A DNA stretch of 64,000 bases from Lentzea tibetensis (GTDB taxonomy: Bacteria; Actinomycetota; Actinomycetes; Mycobacteriales; Pseudonocardiaceae): positions 62,001 through 126,000 of the forward strand of contig NZ_VOBR01000004.1 in the NCBI RefSeq assembly GCF_007845675.1. Direction: 5' to 3'. Shown here piece after piece: positions 15,790 to 23,446 of this stretch (positions are counted from its first letter, which is position 1; every line of letters begins with the position of its first letter). The position numbers and the translations under genes were made by a program. The notes under the pieces are model-generated. The model had not been told where the DNA came from. It was given only the letters and a program-made list of their open reading frames with translations, and searched no databases.

Positions 15790-16404
15790 GTGACCAGCAG
15801 TACCCCACTTCGCCGCCAACCGGTCCAGCAGCGCAGCGCCAAACGCGTCGAGCGAATGCTCGAGGCATGCGCTTCGCTGATCGACGAAGTGGGATACGAC
15901 GGGGTGACCACCACGCTCATCGCCGAACGTGCCGGTGTCGCGGTCGGCTCGCTGTACCAGTTCTTCCCGGACAAGCGGGCGGTCGTACAGGCCCTGACCT
16001 TGCGAAACGTCGACAGATTCTCACAGGGCATCACGGAGAAGCTGGCGACGACGACGCTCGAGCACTGGTGGGACGCGGTCGACACGATCTTCGACCTGTT
16101 CGTCGCGATGCACCGCGAGATCCCGGGCTTCGGCAAGCTCCACTTCGGTGACGTCGTGGACATGCGCCTGCTGGACGACCGCCGGGACAACAACGCCGTC
16201 ATCTCCGACCGCATCTCCGAGCTCATCTCGGCGAACTTCGGCATCCCGATGGACGAGGTCCAGCTGCCGATCGCGATCGCCGTCGAGGCGGCCGACGCGG
16301 TGCTGAAGCTCGCGTTCCGCATCGAGCCCAACGGCGAGCCGCGCGTGCTGGCCGAAGCGAAGGCACTGGTCAGGGGCTACCTGTCGTCCAGGCTGCCGAG
16401 CTAG
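15790..16404 (+). CDS. TetR/AcrR family transcriptional regulator
   Basis: The protein has 204 residues. The N-terminal helix-turn-helix begins RVERMLEACASLIDEVGYDG and contains TTTLIAERAGVAVGSLYQFF, the usual TetR recognition helix. The C-terminal ligand domain is helical and lacks a known motif. The GTG at 15790 has GGAG six bases upstream; a GTG at 15736 in the same frame would have a ribosome site too close. It is divergent from the beta-glucosidase operon and probably represses it. The 3' end overlaps the next gene by four bases. Confidence 0.85.
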   Translation: MTSSTPLRRQPVQQRSAKRVERMLEACASLIDEVGYDGVTTTLIAERAGVAVGSLYQFFPDKRAVVQALTLRNVDRFSQGITEKLATTTLEHWWDAVDTIFDLFVAMHREIPGFGKLHFGDVVDMRLLDDRRDNNAVISDRISELISANFGIPMDEVQLPIAIAVEAADAVLKLAFRIEPNGEPRVLAEAKALVRGYLSSRLPS

Positions 16405-17585
16405 CCGAAGTTCTTGCCTTCCCCGCGGTAGGTGGGGACGGTCTGCTCGACGACGTCGCCGCGCACGAGGTGCACCTCGTTGAAGCGCTCGAACAGCTCA
16501 CCCGCCTTGGCGTGCCGCATCCACACCCGGTCCCCCAGCCGCAACGAGTCGGCCGCCTTGCCGACGACCGGCGTCTGCACCTCTCCTGCGCCTTCCAGCG
16601 CCAGGATCTTGAGACCCTCCGGCAGGTACGGGCTCGGCTGGCGGTCGGCGGTCGGCGTGCCGGACGCGATGTAACCACCGGAGTAGAGCGTCGCGGTGTC
16701 GGGTCCGGGCCTGCGCACCACCGGCAACGCGAACAGCGCCGCGTGCTCGGGGTGGAACTTCTGATAGGCGTCGAACAGAGTCGGGCCGATGAGCCCCGAC
16801 CCGGCGGCCAGCTCGGTCACCGACGGGTCGCTCCCGGTCAGCTCGAGGCTGCCGGTGCCGCCGCCGTTCACGAACTCGAGGTCGGCGACGCGGCTGATGG
16901 CGCGGACGGCAGCGGTGCGCCGCTCGACCAGCTCGGGGCCGGACTTCCGCTGAATCACACGAATGGCGGCCGCTCGAACGGGTTGTCCTGGCGGGTTGTC
17001 GCCGAGTCCGGCGATCTGTCCCTCGTAGGCCATGACGCCGACGAGCTTGAACCCGGCGCGCTTCACGACGCGCGCGGCGAACGTTCCCGCCTCGGCCGCG
17101 GTGTGGATGGGGCTGCGCCGCGGCCCGATGTGCACGAACGGCAGCGGCCGCCAGGAGACGTCCAGTTCCAGACACACCCGGATGTCCGGGTGGTGCGCGC
17201 CGAGCGCGGCGTCGACCAGGTCGAGGTGCTCGGTCGAGTCGATCATGATGGTGATCCGGGCGCGGGCCACGTCGTTCCTGGCCAGCTCGCGCAGTGCGGC
17301 GTGGTCGACCGTCGGGTACGCGACCAGCAGGTCTTCGCTCGTGTCCTGGTCGCTGAGCCACAGCGCCTCGGCGAGCGAGTAGCACATGACACCCGCATAA
17401 CCAGGGCGTTCAATCACCCGGTCGAGCAAGCGCCGAACTCGAATCGACTTGCTGGCGACCCGGATGGGCTTGCCGGCAGCGCGGCGGGCGAGGTCCGTCG
17501 CGTTGCGGTCGAAGGCGTCCAGGTCGACAACCGCGAACGGAGGGTCGAATTCCTTCGTCGCGGTGTCGAGTCGAGTTCGGCGCAT
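16401..17585 (-). CDS. amino acid deaminase/aldolase (alanine racemase N-terminal fold)
   Basis: The protein is a PLP enzyme of 394 residues of the D-threonine aldolase / D-serine dehydratase-like group. The alanine racemase-type barrel starts PPFAVVDLDAFDRNA and carries the PLP lysine in RVASKSIRVRRL (about residue 46). The segment NGGGTGSLELT contacts the phosphate, and the C-terminal beta domain contains DRVWMRHAKAGELFERFNE with a metal-type His. It likely cleaves or dehydrates a D-beta-hydroxy amino acid; the substrate is unknown. ATG start at 17585. It is divergent from the sugar lactone oxidase next door. Confidence 0.82.
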   Translation of the reverse strand: MRRTRLDTATKEFDPPFAVVDLDAFDRNATDLARRAAGKPIRVASKSIRVRRLLDRVIERPGYAGVMCYSLAEALWLSDQDTSEDLLVAYPTVDHAALRELARNDVARARITIMIDSTEHLDLVDAALGAHHPDIRVCLELDVSWRPLPFVHIGPRRSPIHTAAEAGTFAARVVKRAGFKLVGVMAYEGQIAGLGDNPPGQPVRAAAIRVIQRKSGPELVERRTAAVRAISRVADLEFVNGGGTGSLELTGSDPSVTELAAGSGLIGPTLFDAYQKFHPEHAALFALPVVRRPGPDTATLYSGGYIASGTPTADRQPSPYLPEGLKILALEGAGEVQTPVVGKAADSLRLGDRVWMRHAKAGELFERFNEVHLVRGDVVEQTVPTYRGEGKNFG

Positions 17586-17672
17586 GGGGTCACGGTACGT
17601 CTTCAGACCTTGAAATGTGAATAGCTTTCACCTACGTTGCGTGCAATGGGTCACACTCCCTAGGAGGTTCGC

Positions 17673-18947
17673 GTGTGGACGAACTGGGCGCGCACGGCCA
17701 CGGCCAACCCGGTGCGGGTGGTGCACCCAGCCAGCACAGATGAGATCGCGGCGGCGGTCACGTCCGCTGGTCGAGTCCGCGCTCGCGGCAGCGGTCACTC
17801 CTTCAACGACATCGCCGTCGCACCCGAGGTCGCGATGGACCTCGACCGGTGGACCGGCATCGTCCGCGCGGACACCGAGACCGGTCTGGTGACCGTCCGG
17901 TCCGGCACGCCGCTGCACCAGCTGAACCCCGACCTGCACCGGCTGGGCCTCGCGATGCCGAACCTCGGCGACATCGACGCGCAGACCATCGCGGGCGCGG
18001 TGTCGACGTCGACGCACGGAACGGGCGGCAAGCTCGGCGTGCTGGCGACGTTCATCGAGTCGATGGAACTGGTGCTCGCGGACGGCTCGGTGGTGAACTG
18101 CTCGGCTTCCGAGCGACCCGACCTGTTCAACGCCGCGCGCGTCGGGCTCGGCGCGCTGGGCGTGATCAGCACGTTGACGCTGCGCTGCGTGCCGTCGTTC
18201 GTGCTGCGCGCGTCCGAGGGACCTGGCCGGCTGGACGCGGTGCTGGAGGAGTTCGACGACCTCTGCGCGATCGAGGACCACGTCGAGTTCCACTGGTTCA
18301 CCCACAGCGACCGGGTGATCCTCAAGCGGAACAACCGGATCGACGAGCCCGCGAAGCCGCTGTCGAAGTTCCGGCAGTTCTACGAGTACGAGGTCTTCGA
18401 GAACGCGGCGTTCGGCGCGGTGTGCCAGGTCGCCAAGCGGTTCCCGAACTCGACCAGGCGGCTCAACGAGATCTGCGGTGCGCTCGTCTCCGAACGGTCC
18501 TACTCGGACTACTCCCACAACGTCTTCGTGACGCCGCGGCGGGTGAAGTTCGTCGAGACCGAGTTCGCGATCCCCCGCTCGTCGCTGATGGACGTCATCG
18601 CGGAGCTGCGCGCCGCGGCCGCTCGGGTGCGCGACGCGCTGATCGTGCCGTGCGAGGTGCGGATCGCGCAGGCGGACGACATCTGGCTGTCGACCGCGCA
18701 GGGCCGCGACACCGCGTACATCTCGATGCACCAGGCGCTCGGCATGGGCTACCACGAGTTCTTCGACACCTACGCGAGCATCGCGGCGTCGGTGGGTGGC
18801 CGCCCGCACTGGGGCAAGATGCACAACCTCACCGCCGACGAGCTGCGGCCGCTGTACCCGCACTTCGACGACTTCCTGCGCGTCCGGGACGAGGTCGATC
18901 CCGGACGCACCTTCTCCAACGCCTACCTGGACCGAGTACTCGGTTAG
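17673..18947 (+). CDS. D-arabinono-1,4-lactone oxidase family FAD protein
   Basis: The protein is a 424-residue FAD oxidoreductase of the VAO/ALO type. The N-terminal FAD domain has VRARGSGHSFNDIA, whose His is the usual covalent flavin site, and GAVSTSTHGTGG; the C-terminal ALO domain ends HWGKMHNLTADEL and DEVDPGRTFSNAYLDRVLG, typical of aldonolactone oxidases. It oxidises an aldono- or gulonolactone with O2 or another acceptor. The GTG at 17673 has a strong AGGAGG (17662-17667). Its stop overlaps the convergent gene by four bases. Confidence 0.88.
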   Translation: MWTNWARTATANPVRVVHPASTDEIAAAVTSAGRVRARGSGHSFNDIAVAPEVAMDLDRWTGIVRADTETGLVTVRSGTPLHQLNPDLHRLGLAMPNLGDIDAQTIAGAVSTSTHGTGGKLGVLATFIESMELVLADGSVVNCSASERPDLFNAARVGLGALGVISTLTLRCVPSFVLRASEGPGRLDAVLEEFDDLCAIEDHVEFHWFTHSDRVILKRNNRIDEPAKPLSKFRQFYEYEVFENAAFGAVCQVAKRFPNSTRRLNEICGALVSERSYSDYSHNVFVTPRRVKFVETEFAIPRSSLMDVIAELRAAAARVRDALIVPCEVRIAQADDIWLSTAQGRDTAYISMHQALGMGYHEFFDTYASIAASVGGRPHWGKMHNLTADELRPLYPHFDDFLRVRDEVDPGRTFSNAYLDRVLG

Positions 18948-19597
18948 AGAACCGCGCGGACCGCTTGAACCACCGGGGTGTCGCCGGACGTGAGTTCCAG
19001 CGTCATCCCGGACGTGCGCGGCTCGTCGAGCAGTGCGACGAGCACACCCGCCACGTCCGCGCGACTCACCGAGGCTCGGGGAAGCTTCGGTTCGAGCGCG
19101 ACCAGGCCCGTTGGCTGATCGTTGGTCAGCGGGCCTGGTCGCAGGATCGTCCAGTCCAGGTCGCGCGACTTCAGGTCTTCCTCGGCGGCGCCCTTGGCGC
19201 GGAGGTAGACGGCGAACTCGGGATCCATCGTCGGCGAGTCCGCGAGCTCGATGCCCACCGTGCTCACCTGGATGAGGCGCCGCACTCCGGCCGCGACGGC
19301 CGCCGAAGCGAAGAGGGCCGAAGCGCCGAAGTCGACGGTGTCCTTGCGGGTGTTGCCACTTCCCGCACCCGCGCCCGCCGCGAAGATCGCGGCGTCGGCG
19401 CCGTTCAGGTACGAGGCGACGGAGTCCGCATCGGAGGTCTCCAGGTCACACAGGACCGGTACCGCTCCGGCGTTCTGCACGTCGAGGAAGTGATCTGGGT
19501 TGCGCACCAGCGCTGTTGCCGCGTCTCCACGGGTGGCCAGCAGCTGCTCGAGAAGCAGCGCGATCTGCCCGTGCCCGCCGGCTATGACTACTCGCAT
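18944..19597 (-). CDS. NAD(P)-binding SDR-a5-like protein (NmrA/BVR-B type)
   Basis: The protein has 217 residues and an atypical SDR Rossmann fold. The N-terminus MRVVIAGGHGQIALLLEQLL contains the GGxGxI cofactor motif. VSTVGIE and YLRAKGAAEEDLKSRDLDWTILRPGPL form the usual atypical-SDR core and the TILRPG motif. It resembles YwnB/YtfG-type NAD(P)H-binding proteins; the substrate is unknown. ATG at 19597. It lies close to the next upstream gene on the same strand (14 bases), and the two may be co-transcribed. Confidence 0.82.
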   Translation of the reverse strand: MRVVIAGGHGQIALLLEQLLATRGDAATALVRNPDHFLDVQNAGAVPVLCDLETSDADSVASYLNGADAAIFAAGAGAGSGNTRKDTVDFGASALFASAAVAAGVRRLIQVSTVGIELADSPTMDPEFAVYLRAKGAAEEDLKSRDLDWTILRPGPLTNDQPTGLVALEPKLPRASVSRADVAGVLVALLDEPRTSGMTLELTSGDTPVVQAVRAVL

Positions 19598-19611
19598 GCA
19601 CCGACCGTAGG

Positions 19612-20229
19612 TCAGGAAGCGGTCGCCAGCACCTGCTCGTAAACCAGCTCGTTGACCCAGCGGGTGATCGCGGTGTCCTCGACGGGCACGTTCTCCTGGC
19701 GGCCGGTGACGTCGACGCTCAGGTCCGTCTCCTCGTCGGCCAGCAGCACCGAGACGCCGTAGCGGCGCACGCGGGGCAGGCAGTTCGCGAGGTAGTCGTG
19801 CGAGAACGCGACGGACGACGGGAGCACGACGGCAGCGTTGCCGTAGCGGGAGAAGGGCACCGCGGACGCGAGCGCGGTCCGCCAATGACGGGCGACGGCC
19901 AGCACACCGACGATCTTCACGGCGGCCGGGGGGACGCGACCCTCCATCTCGGGCCACACCCAGGTGGAGACGGTGGTCTTGTCGGCCTCGGGACCCGCAC
20001 CGACGCAGACGCGCTCGGCGTGGGCGTCGGCGAGCAACTCGGCGACGACGATCACCTTGCGGCCCATGAGGACCATCTCGGGGAGCACGACTCCGTGCCA
20101 GCCGAGGCGGACCGCCGCGGCGGCCGCCAGCTCCTCGGGGGAGGCAGGCAGTTCCGGAACCGGGACAGCAGTTGCCGACAGGCCTTGAGCGCTGCCGGTG
20201 ACCGCGATCCTTGCTGGGGTGCTGCTCAC
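19612..20229 (-). CDS. conserved hypothetical protein (205 aa)
   Basis: The protein is soluble, with an Ala-rich N-terminus and an alternating strand-helix pattern (VVLPEMVLMGRKVIVVAELL, AAVKIVGVLAVARHW, AAVVLPSSVAFSHDYLANCL). No signal peptide, membrane segment or catalytic motif is recognised. The GTG at 20229 has GGAGG about seven bases upstream. It is just upstream of the NAD(P)-binding gene on the same strand. Function unknown; it reads like a lineage-restricted gene. Confidence 0.65.
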   Translation of the reverse strand: MSSTPARIAVTGSAQGLSATAVPVPELPASPEELAAAAAVRLGWHGVVLPEMVLMGRKVIVVAELLADAHAERVCVGAGPEADKTTVSTWVWPEMEGRVPPAAVKIVGVLAVARHWRTALASAVPFSRYGNAAVVLPSSVAFSHDYLANCLPRVRRYGVSVLLADEETDLSVDVTGRQENVPVEDTAITRWVNELVYEQVLATAS

Positions 20230-20557
20230 GCCAGGGCCTCCCTCGCCAACCGCGACGGGCGTTCCGCCGCGTTTCGACTCGTGCTCTGGATTAGGGGTAC
20301 CAGGAAGCGGGCGGCGTGCCCCCAGGGCGGATGGGGGCCTGCGATCGGCGGCTCAGACCGGTCGGTGACCGGTCGATGGCGGCCGTCGGGAGTTCGGTCC
20401 GACGGTGCTGCCGTCCGGGTGACGTTAACCCGGTCGGCGGCACCAAAAGTGCTGCTCAGAGTGGGTTGCTCAGGCGTGCCGCACGCGTAGGAACAAGTGG
20501 CGCCGCTCACCGGTGATCGACCGCTCAGCGCGTCAGAACGACCGGACGACGTGCGTC
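20230..20557. other. intergenic stretch, no feature recognised
   Basis: The gap of about 330 bases between the 205-aa gene and the oxidoreductase has no credible reading frame on either strand. GGTCGGTGACCGGTC near 20360 is a short partial palindrome. The promoter of the 205-aa gene should be at the left side. Nothing else can be supported. Confidence 0.5.
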
Positions 20558-21334
20558 CTACATGACGATGACGGTCTTTCCACCGCCGCTACCAGCGAAA
20601 ACGTCCGCGGCGTCGCGCAAGGACAGTCGTCGAGTGATCGGAACGTCCAATGTTCCGTCCAGCACCAGGGAAGCGAGCCTGGTCAGCGCTTCGGCGGACC
20701 CCTTCATGCCGAAGTTCTGCGCCGGATCAGCGGCGGCGTAGTTCGTCGTGAACGCCAGCGAACGCGCGTACGGGAGGTTCGCCGCGTAGCCGTCCGCGTC
20801 TCTCACAAGGTCCACCAGCGCGTCCGCCTCGACGAGCGAGTCGCCGCGGCCGATGGGGATCGCGCGGTCGCCGAGCAGCTGCGTCAGGAACGAGCCGACG
20901 CCACCGCGCGCACCGACCACCAGCACGCTGTCCGCGGCACCGAGCCGGTCGAACAGCTGCAGCGCCGTCATCCCTGCCGTCGGCAGCGCGGCGGCCACCA
21001 CGGGGTCCAGCCCGTCCGGCAACGGCGCCAGCGCGTTCGTGGAGGGCACTGTGACGTACTCGGCGAAGGTGCCGACGCCGACCGGTTTGTGGAAGAAGGT
21101 GCCGAAGATCCGCTCACCGGACCCGACGACCTCGCCCGCGCCGTCCGTTCCGGGCACGAGCGGGAACACGTGCGGCATCGAGTCGCGCATCATCCCGTCG
21201 ACGACCTTGCGGTCGAACGGGTTCACGCCGGCCGCGAGCACCCGGACCTTCAGCTCCCCCGGCCCCGGCGAGGGCTCGGGAAGTTCCACCGAGCGGACCG
21301 GTCCGCCGAACTCATCAGCCGCGATCGCCCACAT
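20558..21334 (-). CDS. short zinc-independent MDR oxidoreductase (quinone oxidoreductase-like), internally shortened
   Basis: The protein has 258 residues against about 300-330 for the family. It begins MWAIAADEFGGPVRSVELPE, the GroES-like domain of quinone oxidoreductase-type MDR enzymes, and has the NADPH motif VVGARGGVGSFLTQLL. After that motif about 50 residues of the Rossmann fold (the GATVIAT and VDYR stretches of relatives) are absent and the chain goes directly to RAIPIGRGDSLVEADALVDL. The C-terminus (ITRRLSLRDAADVFAGSGGGKTVIVM) is normal. The frame is intact. It may be a divergent active enzyme or a deletion form. Confidence 0.75.
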   Translation of the reverse strand: MWAIAADEFGGPVRSVELPEPSPGPGELKVRVLAAGVNPFDRKVVDGMMRDSMPHVFPLVPGTDGAGEVVGSGERIFGTFFHKPVGVGTFAEYVTVPSTNALAPLPDGLDPVVAAALPTAGMTALQLFDRLGAADSVLVVGARGGVGSFLTQLLGDRAIPIGRGDSLVEADALVDLVRDADGYAANLPYARSLAFTTNYAAADPAQNFGMKGSAEALTRLASLVLDGTLDVPITRRLSLRDAADVFAGSGGGKTVIVM

Positions 21335-21448
21335 GCAGCACCCCGATCGAGTGACAGACATCACCTGTTGGCTGGCCAACTTACGGGGGTCCGGGGGCGG
21401 GGCCCCGGCTGGGGTCTGGGGGCTTGGCCCCAGAAGACACACACGAAG

Positions 21449-21483
21449 AGAGCCCTGTTCGCGCATTCCGCGAACAGGGCTCT
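21449..21483 (-). terminator. strong hairpin downstream of tRNA-Leu
   Basis: A perfect 15-base-pair stem, 21449-21463 against 21469-21483 (arm AGAGCCCTGTTCGCG), has a five-base loop. It lies 13 bases past the tRNA-Leu 3' end. There is only a weak T-rich tail on the minus strand, so it is a terminator of the GC-rich actinobacterial type or a processing hairpin. Confidence 0.7.
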
Positions 21484-21495
21484 CCTGCTATCGAG

Positions 21496-21578
21496 TGGGC
21501 AAGGGGGGAGTTGAACCCCCACGTCCTTTCGGACACACGGACCTGAACCGTGCGCGTCTGCCATTCCGCCACTTGCCC
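21496..21578 (-). tRNA. tRNA-Leu (CAG)
   Basis: Read on the minus strand this folds as a class II tRNA: acceptor GGGCAAG pairs with CTTGCCC, the anticodon stem CACGG/CCGTG holds loop TTCAGGT giving anticodon CAG, there is a long variable arm (TGTCC GAAA GGACG), and the T-arm is GGGGGTTCAACTCCCCC. The discriminator is A and CCA is not encoded. It is divergent from fhaA, as in related actinobacteria. Confidence 0.95.
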
Positions 21579-21664
21579 TCGGCGACGGGAGGAACACTAG
21601 CACGGTGCGTGAGCGGGTTTCCAATTGCCCCGTGTAGGCCCAGAAGACCCCGGATACGATCGGT

Positions 21665-21681
21665 GTCAGGACCGTCCTGAC
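21665..21681. promoter_or_regulatory. inverted repeat in the fhaA leader
   Basis: GTCAGGA at 21665-21671 and TCCTGAC at 21675-21681 form a perfect seven-base inverted repeat with a three-base centre, ending one base before the fhaA ribosome site GGAGG (21683-21687). It could be an operator or an RNA hairpin at the head of the fhaA-pknB operon. Confidence 0.4.
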
Positions 21682-21696
21682 CGGAGGTGTTGAACC

Positions 21697-22935
21697 GTGG
21701 GCCTTCAGCGCTTCGAGCGCCGACTCGAAGGTCTCGTCGGCAACTCCTTCGCACGTGTCTTCGGCGGCAACGTGGTGCCTCAGGAGGTTGCGCAGGAGTT
21801 GCAGCGGGAAAGCGAGAGCAACATCCGCGAACTCGCTGGTGGACGGCTGCTCGCACCCAACCACTACAAGGTTCTGCTCGGCCCCCAGGATCATGATCGG
21901 CTTGCCGGGAACGAGCAGGATGAACTACGCATCACCCAGCTGCTCGCCGAGGAGCTCCAGGAGCACCTGGCCGAGTTCGGGTGGGATACCTATGGTGACG
22001 TCGTAGTCTCCCTGGAGCGCTCCGACGCGCTGCACACCGGACAGTTCCGAACCAGCTCGTCCGTCGACCCCGACGTGAAAGCAGCCAGCCGACGGTCAGC
22101 ACCACCTAGTACCGCAGGAGACAAATCCATGAGCCAGCCTCCCGGCTACGGACAACAAGGACAGGGCCAGCCCGGCCAGGACCCTTATGGGCAGCAGGGC
22201 GGCTATGGCCAGGGTTACGACCAGGGCTACGGCCAGCCTGACCCGTACGGCCAGCAGGGCCAGCAAGGCCAGCAGGGCTACGACCAGGGCTACGGCCAGG
22301 GTGGTCAGCCGGGCTACGGCCAGCAGGGCTACGACCAGGGTTACGCAGGCGGCCAGCAGGGCCAGCAGGGTTATGACCAGGGCTACGGCCAGCAGGGTTA
22401 CGACCAGGGCTACGGCGGCGGCCAGCAGGGCGGCGGCTACGGCGCCGGCCAGCAGCAGGGCTACGACCAGGGTTACCAGCAGGGCGGGTACGACCAGGGC
22501 TACGGCCAGCAGGGGTACCAGCAGGGCGGGTATGACCAGGGTTACGGTCAGCAGGGCGCGGGCTACGGTCAGCAGGGCGCGGGGTACGACCAGGGCTATG
22601 GCCAGGGCGGATACGCTCCTCCGGCCACCCAGGGCGCCAACCGTCAGCTCAACGCGACGTTGCACCTCGATGACGGATCCAACCGGACGTACAACCTCAA
22701 GCAGGGTGGAAACGTCGTAGGACGAGGGCAGGAAGCCGACTTCCGCCTCCCCGACACGGGGGTCTCCAGGAGGCACCTGGAAATCACCTGGGACGGGCAC
22801 AGTGCGATGCTCGCTGATCTCGGTTCGACCAACGGCACGACGGTGAACGGCACTCCAGTGCAAACTTGGCAGCTCGCGGAAGGCGACGTCGTCCGCATCG
22901 GCCACTCGTCACTGGTCTTCCGCACCGCGGGCTGA
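21697..22935 (+). CDS. fhaA: FHA domain protein FhaA (DUF3662)
   Basis: The protein has 412 residues in three parts: an N-terminal DUF3662 domain (about 1-125, [20 protein letters not shown]), a Gly/Tyr/Gln/Asp-rich low-complexity linker (about 148-308) and a C-terminal FHA domain (about 318-412) with [27 protein letters not shown] and [12 protein letters not shown], the phosphothreonine pocket. In mycobacteria FhaA binds phosphorylated MviN/MurJ and controls peptidoglycan synthesis. The GTG at 21697 has GGAGG upstream. It is first in the fhaA-fhaB-pstP-rodA-pbpA-pknA-pknB operon. The linker is unusually long and regular. Confidence 0.95.
   Translation: MGLQRFERRLEGLVGNSFARVFGGNVVPQEVAQELQRESESNIRELAGGRLLAPNHYKVLLGPQDHDRLAGNEQDELRITQLLAEELQEHLAEFGWDTYGDVVVSLERSDALHTGQFRTSSSVDPDVKAASRRSAPPSTAGDKSMSQPPGYGQQGQGQPGQDPYGQQGGYGQGYDQGYGQPDPYGQQGQQGQQGYDQGYGQGGQPGYGQQGYDQGYAGGQQGQQGYDQGYGQQGYDQGYGGGQQGGGYGAGQQQGYDQGYQQGGYDQGYGQQGYQQGGYDQGYGQQGAGYGQQGAGYDQGYGQGGYAPPATQGANRQLNATLHLDDGSNRTYNLKQGGNVVGRGQEADFRLPDTGVSRRHLEITWDGHSAMLADLGSTNGTTVNGTPVQTWQLAEGDVVRIGHSSLVFRTAG
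22138..22620 (+). repeat. in-frame repeat region of fhaA coding GYDQGYGQQ-type units
   Basis: About 480 bases of the fhaA linker consist of imperfect repeats of codons for Gly, Tyr, Gln and Asp (units such as GYDQGYGQQ and QQGQQGYDQ). The same CAGGGCTACG words recur many times. The spacing is irregular and there are no unrelated spacers, so this is a coding low-complexity tract and not a CRISPR. Confidence 0.9.
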
Positions 22936-22984
22936 GGTCGATCGGGCGTCGGTAGGCAACTCAAGGCAGGAGCGGTTACAACCG

Positions 22985-23446
22985 GTGCCAGAGCTGGTGA
23001 TGCAGCTGACCAGAGCGGGCTTTCTCGTGCTCCTCTGGCTGTTCGTGCTGGCCGCCCTTCGTGTGGTCCGCTCGGATCTCTACGCTGCCTCCGGGCTTCG
23101 GGTCTCCGTACCCGGATTCCGGAGGAACTCGAAGAAGTCGGCAGGGGGCAGCAAGGCGCCTCGCCAGCTCGTCGTGACACACGGCGCGCTGACGGGCACC
23201 CGAATCTCCCTCGACGGACGGCCGATCCTGATCGGCCGCGCTGACGACTCGACTCTCGTGCTGGACGACGACTTCGCGTCGACCAGGCACGCGAGGCTGT
23301 CCATGCGCGGTACCGACTGGTACGTGGAGGACCTCGGTTCCACCAACGGCACTTACCTCGACCGGGCGAAGGTCACGGCACCCCTCCGGGTCCCGCTCGG
23401 CACCCCGATCCGAATTGGCAAAACGGTGATCGAGCTGCGCTCATGA
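22985..23446 (+). CDS. fhaB: FHA domain protein FhaB (FipA)
   Basis: The protein has 153 residues: one N-terminal membrane helix (FLVLLWLFVLAALRVV, about 12-28), a basic linker, and a cytoplasmic FHA domain with PILIGRADDSTLVLDDDFAS, TRHARL and [12 protein letters not shown]. FhaB/FipA is a phosphothreonine reader linking FtsZ and FtsQ under PknA/PknB control. The GTG at 22985 is used. Its stop overlaps the pstP ATG by four bases (ATGA), so translation is coupled. Confidence 0.93.
   Translation: MPELVMQLTRAGFLVLLWLFVLAALRVVRSDLYAASGLRVSVPGFRRNSKKSAGGSKAPRQLVVTHGALTGTRISLDGRPILIGRADDSTLVLDDDFASTRHARLSMRGTDWYVEDLGSTNGTYLDRAKVTAPLRVPLGTPIRIGKTVIELRS

Noticed and set aside
22138-22620. Regular short repeats considered as a CRISPR array
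   Set aside because: The repeats are in frame inside fhaA, have no unique spacers of constant length, and code for a low-complexity linker.
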